The notes beneath the pieces were generated by a model. The model saw only the letters and a program-made list of their open reading frames with translations. It searched no databases and was not told the DNA's origin. Shown piece after piece: positions 24,257 through 36,720 of a stretch of DNA of 64,000 bases. The stretch's first letter is position 1; every line of letters starts with the position of its first letter. This DNA comes from Stratiolaelaps scimitus (taxonomy: Eukaryota > Arthropoda > Arachnida > Mesostigmata > Laelapidae), in the NCBI GenBank assembly GCA_019614645.1, contig JABWDB010000001.1, positions 17,773,501 to 17,837,500 on the forward strand, read 5' to 3'. Made by a program: the position numbers and the translations under genes.

Positions 24257-27200
24257 ATGAATGAAGAAACGACATCACCCGTTGCGTGGGAGGCAGCCAA
24301 GGAAAATATTCAGCCGTTGCGACGGGGCCGCAACATCGCCTTGCTAACTGAAGCCCTCACGATGGAGCCGGAAATGCTGCAAGAGAAAAAAAGGTGCACA
24401 CTATAAAACATTGAGTTGGAAATGGACCAATGAATGAATGTCATTAGATTTATTATTATTATGATTAAATGGTTTACAAGTGAACGTCGTGTAATAGATG
24501 CAATAGTTGTCTATAACTCAAGTCTCTTTCTCTACAATTTATTTCTATTATTGATTTCGATTATAGTAAGTCCTATAATCCCTTCTTTTATTCGAATTTA
24601 TCTATCTGGAGTTTTCCTCATCCATCTGGGGTCTACAAGTAGAACGGAATCATCATTCCCAAACTGTCAAATGTGAGTCGCTGAATATATTCGAGCTGCG
24701 CGACTTGATCTGTGAATGTTGGTTTTGATGTTGTCATTTATTGCAGAGAGTTCGAAGAAGCTCTTCGAGCCTATGATGGAGACGATCCACTAGAAGTCTG
24801 GGACAGGTCAGTTTCAACGTTTTTCTCGAAATACAAACACCTTTATTCAAGGAAATACGCTTTGATCCTTCACAAGGTCTATTGACTGAACATAAATAAA
24901 TCACTAGAATGTTGTCGTTATCTGCCCACAACAGCTACAGCACCGTACATGCGAATGGAATGATTCATATCAATGTGCGTATGTTTCAACATAGTCTATG
25001 CGCAACAAGTTCTAAACCCTGACTAATAACCAACGGACTGGCAACTCCGTTATGAAAAGTGTATTGATATGTCTTTGTATTTACGAATTTATCGTCGCAA
25101 TAACGCCGAATTAGGCTATTTTCAAGGCAATCTGCTGATTGAAGCGGATTCATCATAGAGTAACAATTGATAACAACGGATCGTGTGCCTTTTGTTCTAG
25201 TAGTTTGGTTGTGCATTTTCTGTTATCCGGGTCTGCGACGTTCTCGTATTTGTCTCTTCCCGTGCTCCTTCCATTGCCAGAAGAGACCAATCAAGGCGTT
25301 AAGGCATGATTGCTAATTGTCGGCTGCCTTTGGTGGAACGTTGACTGTCACACTCATACAGATTTGGCATGTGTTCGTGGAGAAGGGCTAAAGTCAATCT
25401 CACGAGTCTAACTAAAGACCATCGGCTTACTGCTGCAGCTATCTGACTTGGCTGGAGGAACACTATCCATCAGGCCTGCACGGGCTGCATTTGCCACAGC
25501 TACTCGAAAACTGCATCTCTGCGTTCATCTCGGAGCCGGACCATAGATATGACAATGATCCTCGATTCGTTCGTGTGTGGCTTAAATTTGTGAGTTCTGA
25601 AGGCCTCCTTTCTTCGCCTAATAATACACTGAAATAAGCTCATCTTAAACACGAATGAAAAAACCTGACACAAGAATGATATATTAATCTTAGTCTCCGT
25701 TGGAGGAACTCGCCCGGAACACAAACCATCTTGTTTTCATATATATATATATATATATATATATGCGGACATTGCGGAATAATGTTAGTAAGATCTTACA
25801 AAGACCAGTATATATACTTACTACTACTATATATATATATATATTAGTAGTAGTAAGTATATATACTAGTCTTTGTAACATCTTACTAACATTATTCCGC
25901 AATGTTACAAGTTGGTTATAGTTATCTCTATTGATTTCACTTTACGGTACGGCCCCAGCATGCGTATCGTGTCCTCCTATCAACGAATGTTCGCTGAACT
26001 ATTTGTAGGCGAATCTGCAGGTTCATCCTGAAGAGGTATATAAATGTATGAGCGCCCGCGGTGTCGGCGTAGGATCTGCATCTTTCTTCATCGAATGGTC
26101 GAACTTCCACGAGGTATCGGGAGAGCCCAGGGTCGCACAGGAGATCCTCGAGAAAGGAGTCCAAATGTTGGCCCAACCACAGGAGCAAGTGCGCTCAGCT
26201 CTGAAGTTAGTAATATAACGTTATATAATGTGTTAACGTGGCAATAGATTGGCAACTGTATTTATTGTTAACTCAGTTACTTTCTAGGGAGTTTTGTTTG
26301 AATTGCCTTTGCTAGGATAGTTCTGGGTTCTTTTGCGTCGGCGGTTCAGTGGTCGAATATTGACCTGCCGTGTTTTAACAATCCACTCGTTCAAATCGTT
26401 GAACAAGCTGTTCACACGACCTATCTATATTCGTCATTCTTCGCTATTTAGAGAACTGATACTTCGGCTGGCGCAGGGGTCAACACGACCACAAGAGGAC
26501 AATGCTTACGGTGATGGAGGCAGTGAAGAGACCCGTAGTGCATTCTCTCGTTTGCGCATGGTGCCGGGTCAGACAGCTGCTGTTGCTGCTACCGCACCCG
26601 TTATTCGAGTCGGAACTAACAGGGTCGCCCGGCTTCCTGGATCTATCCAGCAGGTACATACAATTCGAATGTCCACACCACTGTGATAGTAGCCTCGAAG
26701 ACGTACTGAGTAATATAGGCCTGCTTCATTTTCGTACTTATTTATAGTCACTTTGCTATTTTTTGCATTATATAAAACAATGGTGGTCATCTATTATTAT
26801 TATTCGTTCTTTATTTGTGTGTCAATCAGACTGCCCCGCCGTCATCACTTAGAACCGCTCCCGGTGGATCGATGAGGGGCTCGAATCAGTCTAAACTGGC
26901 AGTGTTCGTCGATGAGAACAGTCTAGGGACGACGACTGTGTCAAGCGGAGATTCTCTCTTCGCTGGAATGGGAACACTCGCTGGGAGTGCTGTGCAATCG
27001 CACAAACTTGCGTCCGAAAAGGAGAATTCACGAAAAGCAGGCAAATGGGCTCGAGAGAAGATAACACAACGTGTTGCTCCTAGGGAGGGTCCCGCTTTCC
27101 AAGTTGTTCGAGATGAAGGAGCTGCTGAGGATATCCGAGACCCGTCGGGCTTCTCAACACCAGCCAAGTGAGCATCGACGAGAGTGGCTACAAATCTAGC

Positions 27201-28137
27201 AGCAAATACACAAAAAATACCATAGGTCGTTCATGCAAATGGTGCCAGCAAAAAAACGTGACGGCTAATACCACCAATTCAGTGGGTGTGGTCCAAAAAT
27301 GTTGATGTATTGCCAAAACGACGGACGTGCGATACTCGTACCTAGGGAGAAGGTTGTTGAATTATCTCAAATAGGTTCGGCTGATGCCCCGGGTGTTTTC
27401 CCTTATGTAGTGTTTAACTTAAATAAGAGATATCGCATAGCCAAGATAGTTGTCATGTTACCTGTAGCCAATACAAGCTGATATGAATTTGATGCAATGC
27501 GCAGATACGTTGTAAATGAGCATTCTCAAATTGCTTATTGCAATCTTTCAGATCTCACTCTGCGATCTATTTAGGATCTGGATTGTCGACTCGGAAGGAC
27601 ACGACCACCGAGATGGCGCTGTCCCATATTCTTGGGAAGTCGGACGCACCTAACATCAATGAAAAGAGAATGTACGACTTTTTGGCAGTTTACGCGGGCA
27701 CATGTGAATTTCAGTTCGAGGAGATTCGTCTGGCCCGATACAAAAGACAGCAAAGGACTACAGGAAGGAGGCAATCGCCGTCAGAGACCCAAGAAGAAAC
27801 TGCAGCGAAGAAAAGCCTTACAGTAGCGGAAAGAAGCGACGGTTGCACAGAAACTAATGGCTTGGGAAACTTAGCAGTCGCTAGTGCAATGCGCCCGGCC
27901 GATAATGATATAACACATAGGTGCTTGGTGCTGCAGCCACGTAAAGCATTTGAGGTATTGGCGGTGCCCTTAGAAGAGCCTCCAGTCGAGACGAATACGA
28001 CGGCAATATCCGAACATCCTATGGGGGGTGGGACCACAAGTGAAACCGAAGTTCCTAACTACTCCGAACATCGACTGGCACAAGAGGTGGCTCCCATTGA
28101 AAGGGCAGAAGATTTGAGAGTTTCGCAATCTGAGTAG
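24257..28137 (+). CDS. BUB1B: BubR1/Mad3 spindle-checkpoint protein lacking the kinase domain
   Basis: Seven exons with matching phases: 24257-24393, 24747-24806, 25439-25589, 26009-26205, 26452-26653, 26830-27167 and 27552-28137, about 556 residues. BubR1/Mad3 binds Cdc20 with Mad2 and Bub3 to inhibit the APC/C until kinetochores attach. Seen here: WEAAKENIQPLRRGR with KEN box 1 (residues 15-17); a Bub1/Mad3 TPR region with NDPRFVRVWLKF and ASFFIEWSNFHE (about residues 46-182); KEN box 2 (SEKENSRKAGKW, residues 313-315), flanked by ABBA-like motifs LAVFVD (272-277) and FQVVRD (339-344); and a GLEBS Bub3-binding motif, YAGTCEFQFEEIR, in exon 7. The frame ends soon after a low-complexity tail. 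No kinase-like sequence follows before the next gene at 29983, so this is a Mad3-type form, unlike human or fly BubR1. The Met is well placed before KEN box 1, as in the family. Confidence 0.92.
25739..25764. repeat. (AT)n microsatellite
   Basis: An uninterrupted AT tract of about 13 units in BubR1 intron 3, directly abutting the left arm of the long foldback. Confidence 0.95.
25769..25905. repeat. Long near-perfect inverted repeat (about 61-bp arms) in BubR1 intron 3
   Basis: The left arm (25769-25829) begins ACATTGCGGAATAATG and the right arm (about 25844-25905) is its reverse complement with only about two mismatches. The arms end in CTACTACTA and are separated by a short (AT)n loop. It would form a long hairpin in the pre-mRNA or a cruciform in DNA. 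The arms do not code and match no other repeat in the window. Confidence 0.9.
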
Positions 28138-29982
28138 CGAAGTGGTCTCTTGACCCTTGCAGCTTCACTGGATCACAGGCAGCCTGGTACTGATATAGCC
28201 GGTCAACCGGAGATAACGGCGCTCGCTATCCTTTGTCACTGAAAATACAGAATTATAGTACAGCTAACATTTATATTTATATATGACAATAGCATAAACG
28301 TCTGAATCGAATGTATATATTGCTCTAGAGGTAATACAATTATAGTGATTTTGATCTTATAGTGAACGAAGTTGAGTTCAAACACTGTGCGTCTTATTTG
28401 CTAATTCGTAGATAGATCGTATAAAATCTATATGAGCAGGTCTTAACAATGAAGTATAGTTAAACAACGAAATAATACAATGTCAAGGTGTTTATTCTTT
28501 AACCCAGGACGGCGCGTTTCGCAGCCTGCAATTCCCATGTACTATTAGCCCATGAAAAGGCTCATAGAAAATGTCTCCCAAAAAATCCTCGCTTTCTAGC
28601 ATTTATTCATGGCGGCTAAGTGAATGATGAAGCTTTGCCGATGTAGATATTTCCCTTCACAGCATTTCTTTGAGCACCCGACTATTATTATGGAAATATT
28701 AGTTTCCTGAGATCCTTTCTTCTGCCGTGCTGAAAGCACAGAGCCAACAATAAGTAGTAACGAGACGGAATGAAGTATTGTTACTAGGGCTAGAACTACG
28801 CGTTTATTCAGGTCCACTTATGTACATATACAATCCTTGTCTGTGTCGATGTTGAACAAAGATGCGTAGTTAGAATCATGAACGCGAGACGACGTTATCG
28901 TAATTCGTTCCATTATCTCGCGTCATACGAATTACGGGCATGCAGAGGCTCAAAACAGTCATCGAGCCGTCTACTCGTGCGTCTGCCCCAATAAAACTAC
29001 AAATCCATCTTGATTGATCAGACGTGACATTTCTATCTAATTACTATTATTATTATTATCAGCCAGCCGTAGGTTTCCATTGAGAATTCAGCCTTCTCTT
29101 ATCGTATCAAGTAAACAAGGTGGGGAAGACCAATCAACGACGTATAGTCGGCAAATTATGTTGTTGTATGGTACACATTGGGATGCGGGAGCATTTCATC
29201 CTATAATAATCGCTCATTGAGATTTATCTGATGAAATGTTTGAGATATGCGAACCGTATGCGGTTGGTTATTCCTTTTGACGAAATCGTGGAGATTATTT
29301 TACCTAGCAAGTAGTGTCATAAATAAGCACCCCTTTGTGGAACAATACCGTAATTTGATAGCAAATGTAGTTTACAACGTAAATTGTATGATTATACGTC
29401 CTAAAACAATATCAGCTACTTGATTTCGCTAGGGAGAACTGGTTTAGATATAGCTGTATGACACGCGTGTAGGTTGTGTCAAATAAAGAACCATTTTCTG
29501 TATACTTCGACTGGATCAATCGTTGATACAATATACAACGTATATATATATATATATATAACTCCATTTTATACGAAAGGAAGCCGCGAGAATGATAGCT
29601 CATCGCGTAATGCTACCGCATTGTGGCTTCAGAAAACCTCGCATGAGGATTTTCACATGCTTACCCGAGTCAATAATTTGCATAAGCCGTGGAATCAGCG
29701 GAATGGGTACACTAGCGAGACACAAAAGTGCGATCAGAGAAATATCTGAACTCTTTTTCATGTTAATCTCGCCCATCTTAAATGACAGTTGACATATTCA
29801 AAAACGAAACGTTCGTACAATTATTCCTAACGATAACTTAATCAGACTAGTTCGGACCGCCTGGTGTACTGGTTGGCCCCTCCTGTTTATCGGTCTATAC
29901 ATTCGTACGAATCGATGAACTGACAATTGCTTTTAATAATAATAATATAAATTATAATAATCGTATTAGTAATAATGCCTAT
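28138..29982. other. Convergent 3' intergenic region; no gene seen
   Basis: It lies between the stop codons of the BubR1 gene (+) and the C2H2/FAR1 gene (-). It contains an (AT)10 tract at 29541-29560. I looked for BubR1 kinase-domain exons here and found none. Confidence 0.5.
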
Positions 29983-32900
29983 TTATTCATTGGCGACTTT
30001 CAGCATTTTCGGTGCTCCAGGAGCAGCGGTACTTTGGGTTGACATACTTCGTCTTTTGGCCTTAAAGTCATCACCTACGATTCTGCTTACGGCTTCGCCC
30101 AAATTTCGGTAGAATTTACGAAGACGATCTGCATAAATGACCATTGGCTCAGCCTGACATTCCTGCAAATACAACAATAAGCGAGGAGAGCGCGCACAAT
30201 CAAATATCCATGTTAGGCTAGCTGACGCAGGTTAGGTATAAAAGGAGAGTACCCCTTGAAATTTTGCTGGATACCTTTACATAGGTTACTTTCAGTTACT
30301 TTTTCTGCACTTTTTCTCGGCCTCCAGTAGTCTCCCATCCGAGATTTCACGGCATTTACCCGTATGGCATTACTGGGAGAATGGTCGATATGCCTCCTTA
30401 TAAACTATACAGGTTCAAAGGTTTCGACTTTACGTTTTTACTTCACATTATGCGAATAGGCAAAAAGTGTTTTCAGTACATCCGAAATATGCGTATGGCT
30501 AAACCTGAAAACACTGACTTGTTCACAATCATGACCGGATTAACTATTCAACTAATCGAATTTCGCACAATTGCTGTTACGTTTTTAGCAAATGTGGCAA
30601 GATTGTACCTCAGATATTGTACGGAGCTCCTGAACGCCTTCGATGACGAGCGCATCCAACTTCATATGACCACCAGAATCCGAGTCTTCGGTAGAAATCA
30701 GAATCTAGATGAGAAAACAAATCATTATTAGGCGCATGACAGTCGATTATTTCAAAACACTAGAACCTAAATGCCCACTAGAATCATCCTGTATTTTCTG
30801 GTTCAGGTATCGATCTCTCTATCGAAACTTCTGAGTTTCATTTTCGCACGAGTAATACAGTTGAATCTCGTTTGTCGAAAGGGTGGCACAAAAATACACA
30901 ATTAAGAGCATGGTCCACAGACCTGATCCTCTTCACATCGAAGCATGCTCCTCGCAGTGACACCCGGCTGAGCAGCCGGCTCCTCTATCACCTTAACGAT
31001 CTGATGAGTGATCGTACCATCGTCTCGCGTCACCTCCAACAGTCGTTCCTCGGGCTCAGGAGCACGCATCGTATGCTCTGGCCACTGACCGTTCACCTAG
31101 AGTCATTTATTAAGAGAGAGAGAGAACAATTAGAAACCTTGGCCGTGTTAGGTGCTAGCAGAAGTTTATATTTTGTTCGTTAAAAGCTCTGGTCGAAAAG
31201 TCCACTCGACGTAAGTAGTTGTCTGAATATATATAGCTAACGAACTAACCAACTCGATGAATAAACCCGAAAGTATACCGACTGCATCAGTTCATAAGTG
31301 CCCTCCAGGATTCGAACCAGAGCGCCTACGGTTCCAAGGTCCCATCGCCACTTCGCCTGCACCATACCCGCTGATCAACGAAAGCATTCGCACCGTACGA
31401 CAATAGATACCCACCTCATGATTGACGTGTGTTGTGCTTCCAAAGGCTTTTATCCCTTCCCCCTCATAGTAGACTTTGCAGTATGCTGTGCAAAACGTTC
31501 CAATCTTAATTGACGATGATCTGCCGCCAGTTGACGACCGTGGTCGATTCTTCCGTTCGTCCTACGAGATGACATTCGGATACAAGAATACACACACACA
31601 CACACAAAAAACAAAAGCACACTTAACATCGCGAGTGAACCAGGAACGTCGGTTACGCAAGCGATCCCTCCTGAAGTTTATTTGTATACATTATGCATGC
31701 ATAAGAACTCGAACCGTCAGAATTTCAGATCTGCCGTTAGTCAGCACGATTTTTCTAAGATCGACCTATTTTTGCCGTAGTCAATCGTGTGAATATAAGA
31801 CTATTGATATCATTCATTGATCACCGTCTCATTATTAAAGCCAAAAATTATACCTTATTTCCTTCTCGATTGCATCGGTAGACGGCCCATCCCACAGCTT
31901 GTTTATATCGGGACGTCGCTTTAATGAAAACAGTTCCATTGCTTTTTAGGTCGCGCCGAAAGGACTCGAACTCGTCACGTGTGCTAAATTTATGATCGAT
32001 CCATTCGACCTACAATTAGAAAATGAAACCGCATGACTTAAGAAGTGGTATGAAAGGCCCCTTTTTGTAGAAAGAGCCTTCGATTTCATCAGTCGTTATC
32101 TATAAGTTGCTCGGGAACAAAACAAAGTACACAGTACGGCTTATTTCCTATGCTTGACTCACCATTATCTAACCATTGTAAATAACATACATTGTTTTGT
32201 CAACAACAATCCGTCAGCAGATCTGGGATGTTCGCGCAAAGGTGCGTTTGAATTAATTCAATTCGATTCATTCATCAGCCACTCCATTACTTTGATAGGC
32301 AGAACAGTCACACAGTACAATCCATACATAATTTGAGTATGCCAAGATCATATGTCGATTGACCAAGCGATTTCTGTACTGTCTTGATTGACTGATAACC
32401 AATTTGAATGACAGACGAATTATTTCATTGTTGCGGGCTATCGCCGAAGTATACTTACAGCTACCCCATGATCATTTTGCATATGTTCAAGGAGCTCCTT
32501 GCGTCCTTTACAGACCGCGGCACAATTGATGTCCACGGTGCACGGAAACTGCATACATCGCCACTGGGTCTGTTTGATTAACGGGATCAAATCTTCCTAC
32601 AAGGGTCGAACAACAATTATACAAAAATAATTATAAATTATACAAAAATAAAGACAGAGACAGATAAGCCAGACACGAACAACTCTGATTGCTAATCATG
32701 TTTACGCGCAACAACATGGAACATTGAATAGCGTTCACCCATGCCGTCAGTGTTCTCCAACTTGGAATACTACTTGCACATATCTAGGGGGATTGCCCTT
32801 GAGTGTATACATTTTAGTCGTAGCATTCATGGGATAATTACATTACTCGTCAACGGTAGTGGTATTCTAAGAAATTTAGAAAAGTAGCTAAGTTGTTTTT

Positions 32901-34443
32901 AATGGATGTGGAAAAATTATGTCCGATAACTTTCAACTGAAGAAAGCACTTCGACCGGGATGCCCACGCTACTCAGTCGCGAGAGTGATCCATGAAATCA
33001 ACTGAGGTTTCCGGACAATGTTCATGTCCGATAAGGTTAAACATGTTTTTAGATCTAGTACTTTACAATTTGCTGACAAAACGTCAACCGCGAACGAGAA
33101 TGAACGCTTTGATCGGTTCCGGATATATGGAGGAACTGTTTTTGTGCCTCTAATTACATACGCTAATGCAGTAACTATGCTTAGCGATACAACAAATAGT
33201 ATAAGGTACGTACAAGGATGCATTGTTGCGTACACGTGCACTGCCGAATTTGTGGACGGGGAAATTGGTTTATTTCGTTTCTGGGCGGGGGAGGCACAAG
33301 CAAAAGTATCGTGGAGCAACCAAAGCTGAAGACATTGATGACATGCAACATTAGGCGTTCGAACCACAAATCGTACTGAACCATTCGGAAACGAGGAAAA
33401 AGCTCATGGAGATAAATGACTCTCAACGAAGTCTGAGTATTTGGAACGCCGACACAAAGACGACATAGAACAAAATAGTATAATACAAACGACGAAACGA
33501 GTAAGACATTTTGATAGTGATGACGAGAATCACGACGAATAAATAGTAGAATTTACGCTGAGCACACGATATGTATGATATCATGAAATGAGTGCCCCTG
33601 ATGCAAAAAGAGAGATCCTGTAAATTGGAAGGTAAATATAGTCTATATGTGTATATATACGGGCTGGAGCTCTCGTATTTACATCAGTTCATTAATTATT
33701 TTCACTCTCACTTCGTGAGCGTTTATTGCCAGGTGAGTTCGTTATCAGAGCATTGGGGTCCTGATAAAGATGTGTCACTTTTGTCTACCGCGAACGGCTG
33801 ATAAAGTGACACATGCAATTGAATAGCGGAACGAGTTCTACAGATATCGATGTACGCATGGTAATGATGGCTATGGTGAAGATATGACATATTTGCCTTA
33901 CCTGTTCGTCGGGGTGCTTTTTGGCGATATGCAACTTAAGAGCGTAGAGTGTACTGAGAACATTCCCGCAAGAGGGGCATTGTCGATCATAGCGATACTT
34001 TGTGCCTGTTCCACCAGCCGATGCCTGGGAAGTCGAGGTGTCCTGTTCTGTCTGATGGCCTTCCTCCGTGTATTGGTCCTGTGCTTCATTTTGCTCTGGA
34101 TTCTCATGCGTTTCTTCCTCGGGCTGGTGACGCATCACCTGGAGTGGCGTCGCGACTCCGTGTGTTACCACGGCCACACTCTGAATCTGCTCGTGTAGGT
34201 GGCCCGCCGGAGCTTGAATAAGCACAGGTGTGCCATCGGAATATACGTAGGAGATATTGCTAGAGAGATATAAGAACAAAAAACACATCTTAGAAATGTA
34301 TTTATGCCTTTGACGAATTCACAACAGACTGGTATAGCAGTCTTCAAAACGATCAGTAGCAGAACTAGGTTGAAGTAACCACTTGAGTAGTGTGTACATG
34401 GAACTGTCCACCAATGAACTTCTTCCTCAATGGGAGACACATT
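29983..34443 (-). CDS. C2H2 zinc finger plus FAR1/MULE-type zinc-binding domain protein
   Basis: Exons, high to low: 34412-34443 (tentative), 33902-34259, 32459-32596, 31854-32009, 31415-31561, 30923-31096, 30609-30704 and 29983-30162 (stop). All introns after the second exon are phase 0, giving about 415 residues plus an uncertain N-terminus. The second exon has a Glu/Gln-rich acidic stretch, then a C2H2 finger (CPSCGN...LHIAKKH). The next exon has a Cys-rich segment ending HMQNDH. The two after it form a FAR1/WRKY-GCM1-like fold: EWIDHKFSTRDEFESF, YRCNREG, IKIGTFCTAYC and THVNHE. This is the pattern of the DNA-binding N-terminus of MULE transposases (SREG...GC.A...HNH). The last exon has an amphipathic helix. 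It is probably a nuclear DNA-binding protein domesticated from a transposase. No DDE catalytic domain is seen. The first exon and start codon are not secure. Confidence 0.75.
31299..31375 (-). repeat. tRNA-derived SINE-C copy in an intron of the C2H2/FAR1 gene
   Basis: On the - strand: GGCGAAGTGGCGATGG, GACCTTGGAACC, then the B box CTGGTTCGAATCC with a paired T-arm. It is collinear with the copy at 6309-6395. It lies between the 31415-31561 and 30923-31096 exons, in the same sense as the gene. Confidence 0.5.
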
Positions 34444-35502
34444 CTACAAGTAATCCAGCAAGACACGCAAGCCAGAGGACAGTGAAAGCTTGTGAGTAAA
34501 GTCGACTAGATCAGACTTTTTTCTCGGTGAACTGACACAGCAGTTCCTGGGGGCTAACAACAATATAAGACGAAGTGTTTTGTTTATTTACGGAACTGCA
34601 GGTTTTCTAACGCTTAAGTTCTCGATATGTCCCGTTGGTGTACTCGAACCTGTGGCCTCCGGCTTTTTACAGGATCAGGAAGAGATTCTTATGGAATGCT
34701 TAATAGGAAATAATAGTAATTATACTTAATAATTCTACTCATGTAGAACACTCAATAGGTTAAAGTAGGTCTCATGAGTTTGGCGCCTTCGTAATCACAT
34801 GAGTATTCACGCGTCCATTTGTGCCCAATGGGCATTGCATTTTCTGGGCATTGCATTCACATTTTAATGGAGATACGTTCAATAAATGTTTGCAAGCCGA
34901 CAGTCCATTCGGCTTAAGTATCACAGTAAGATTTTACTGTCTTAAAGAACACGTGCCAGATTTAGTTGAGCTAGCCTGGAATTCAACGGACAATTTCACA
35001 CCGGGAACTACGACGCCAACCTTTGAATACCTAGGATATCGGTAGGCTGAATGCACTTTCCAAAGCTGAGAAACCAACACAGTCTTTCCGTTCTGACACG
35101 AATCTTAAGGGCGATTTTGGATATATCGATCAATAAAACCTTAATATTGATTCATTCTTTTATTCACCATATATGTGCCCAACTGACGTTTTGTCCCTCA
35201 TTGCGCGGATCGAGCTGACAACGTCTGGCGTCGCAGACAAACTTTCACTGGCCCGCTGTTCTCTGAACAGAACATGTAACGAAATTTACCCGAGGTAACT
35301 ACGGGTTTGATATGTACACCAAACCTCGTTATGGTACAGATACCCTCTGGATTTTTTTCTACCAAATTTTAGCCCCTATTTAATTATAGACTAGCAATTG
35401 TGTTCTAGTCGTGTTCAAAGATAATTCTGGAATTATACGAGTGCATGAATTGCACAGTTGTTTTCGGCTCTATGCTTTTTGAGATGGGTTTTTTTTCGTT
35501 CG
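34444..35502. other. No gene firmly seen
   Basis: It should contain the promoter and any further 5' exon of the C2H2/FAR1 gene. On the - strand, an acceptor-like TGGTTTCTCAG is followed by an open segment (about 34930-35072) that reads LWKVHSAYRYPRYSKVG and then ends at a stop. This is too weak to call. A B-box-like motif (CAGGTTCGAGTACACC, - strand) near 34640-34655 may be a tRNA-derived remnant. Confidence 0.3.
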
Positions 35503-35700
35503 TTATACGTTGCACGTACCCCAAGTCAGAAACCACCAGCCAAACCACGGTGAGTTCTCAGCCCAATCCTCACGAGCCGAGGGTTCTTGGACTCTGGCTT
35601 CATCGTCATTTACACGTTTGTACTTCCCAAATGTATTGTTGGAGACACTTAATAACAATAATAAAAGAAACGCACCCGTTATAGCGATATGCATTGGCAA
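35503..35700 (-). CDS. Possible small secreted peptide or first exon of a secreted protein
   Basis: The frame opens with MPMHIAITGAFLLLLLLSV, a textbook signal peptide: short n-region, long hydrophobic core, then small polar residues. A Lys/Arg and acidic stretch and a Trp-rich end follow. A good splice donor (GGGTACGT) lies at the end of the Trp-rich part, so the frame may be a first exon. Against it, the leucine run comes from a TAA/AAT-rich simple sequence and there is no recognisable mature domain. Confidence 0.25.
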   Translation of the reverse strand: MPMHIAITGAFLLLLLLSVSNNTFGKYKRVNDDEARVQEPSAREDWAENSPWFGWWFLTWGTCNV

Positions 35701-36309
35701 ACGTATTTAACTGAGTTACAAGTACGAATCGTTTGTGCTATTTAGTAAGTTTACATAACACATCTATAGAGAATGATATCTTATTGAAACAGGTTAAGGT
35801 TATTCATGAAACACAAACAATCGTTTGGTTCGTATGCTTCATGCTTCCTCCATTTTGGCTTCGAATGGATTCACTTGATCTCCATGAATAAACTATATAA
35901 TTTCCCACAAACGCTTCTCCACGTTCAAGAATTATTACATTATAGATTCGTAAATATACTATATACCCATCGGATCTGTACTTCATTTATGCAGTTAAAC
36001 TAAACGAACAAAGTCGAAATTGTATAGCCTCAGGAGAGATGTCGCAGGTATTAGCATTGCCCCTCGAATTCGAAGAGTATCCCCAAACGGCGTACAACGG
36101 CAGTGAAGTCTCATTGATATCATCCTATGTAATACTTCTTATGTCAGTAAACATAATCATTATATGTATGAAGAGTCCGTAGGTCCAAGTGGAAACCGAT
36201 CTCATCAATGTTGTTGTGGTCTGGTCCGCAACATCTGTTCGAAGCAGTGGAATCGTTTCATGATGATGTTATTATTTGCATAATAATAATAATCATCATA
36301 CATGGAGAC

Positions 36310-36720
36310 CGCGCCTCTCGACTCCAAATGGCGGCCGGCGCCAATCACACAGTCGTGTCGAATAGAAGATATGACTGAAATGCATTACTGCTGCCGTCGA
36401 ACCCCGGCGAAAATAAATAGCTATGTCTAGGGTGTTTATAAGATGTCTAGGTTATCACTGTCGGGATCCAGTAACGACAGAAACCCATACACGGCCCATT
36501 GCGACTACACACAACACCGCAACGGGCAGCGGGTGGCGCGCACCATTTACGCACGTGATGTTGTATGTCCGCGACAGTCTTGTGAATGCAATAAATACCA
36601 ACCTTTCAGCTTGGTGTCGATCCATTTTTGTTGGGTTAGGCGTCTTCACGTATTGAACTCACCACAATCGCTCTAATGGCGGCCATTTCCATTCGGCCTC
36701 CGATTGGTCGGATGAACGCA
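36310..36720. promoter_or_regulatory. Possible promoter-like segment
   Basis: Within 400 bases there is GGCGCCAATCAC (CCAAT-like), AATGGCGGCCATTT (YY1/Pho-like GCCAT core, palindromic) and CCGATTGGTCGG (inverted CCAAT). The segment is less AT-rich than its surroundings. No transcript can be tied to it. Confidence 0.2.

Noticed and set aside
28138..29982. Missing BubR1 kinase exons
   Set aside because: I read this stretch for kinase landmarks (glycine loop, HRD-like, DFG-like) on the + strand and found none.
30320..30385. 5S rRNA-like sequence on the - strand
   Set aside because: TAGTCTCCCATCCGAG resembles the 3' part of a 5S gene in reverse, but only about 13-16 bases agree and no 5S promoter or remaining body follows.
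30381..30731. 116-codon + strand protein
   Set aside because: It overlaps a phase-consistent - strand exon (30609-30704) of the C2H2/FAR1 gene and is best explained as an antisense shadow.
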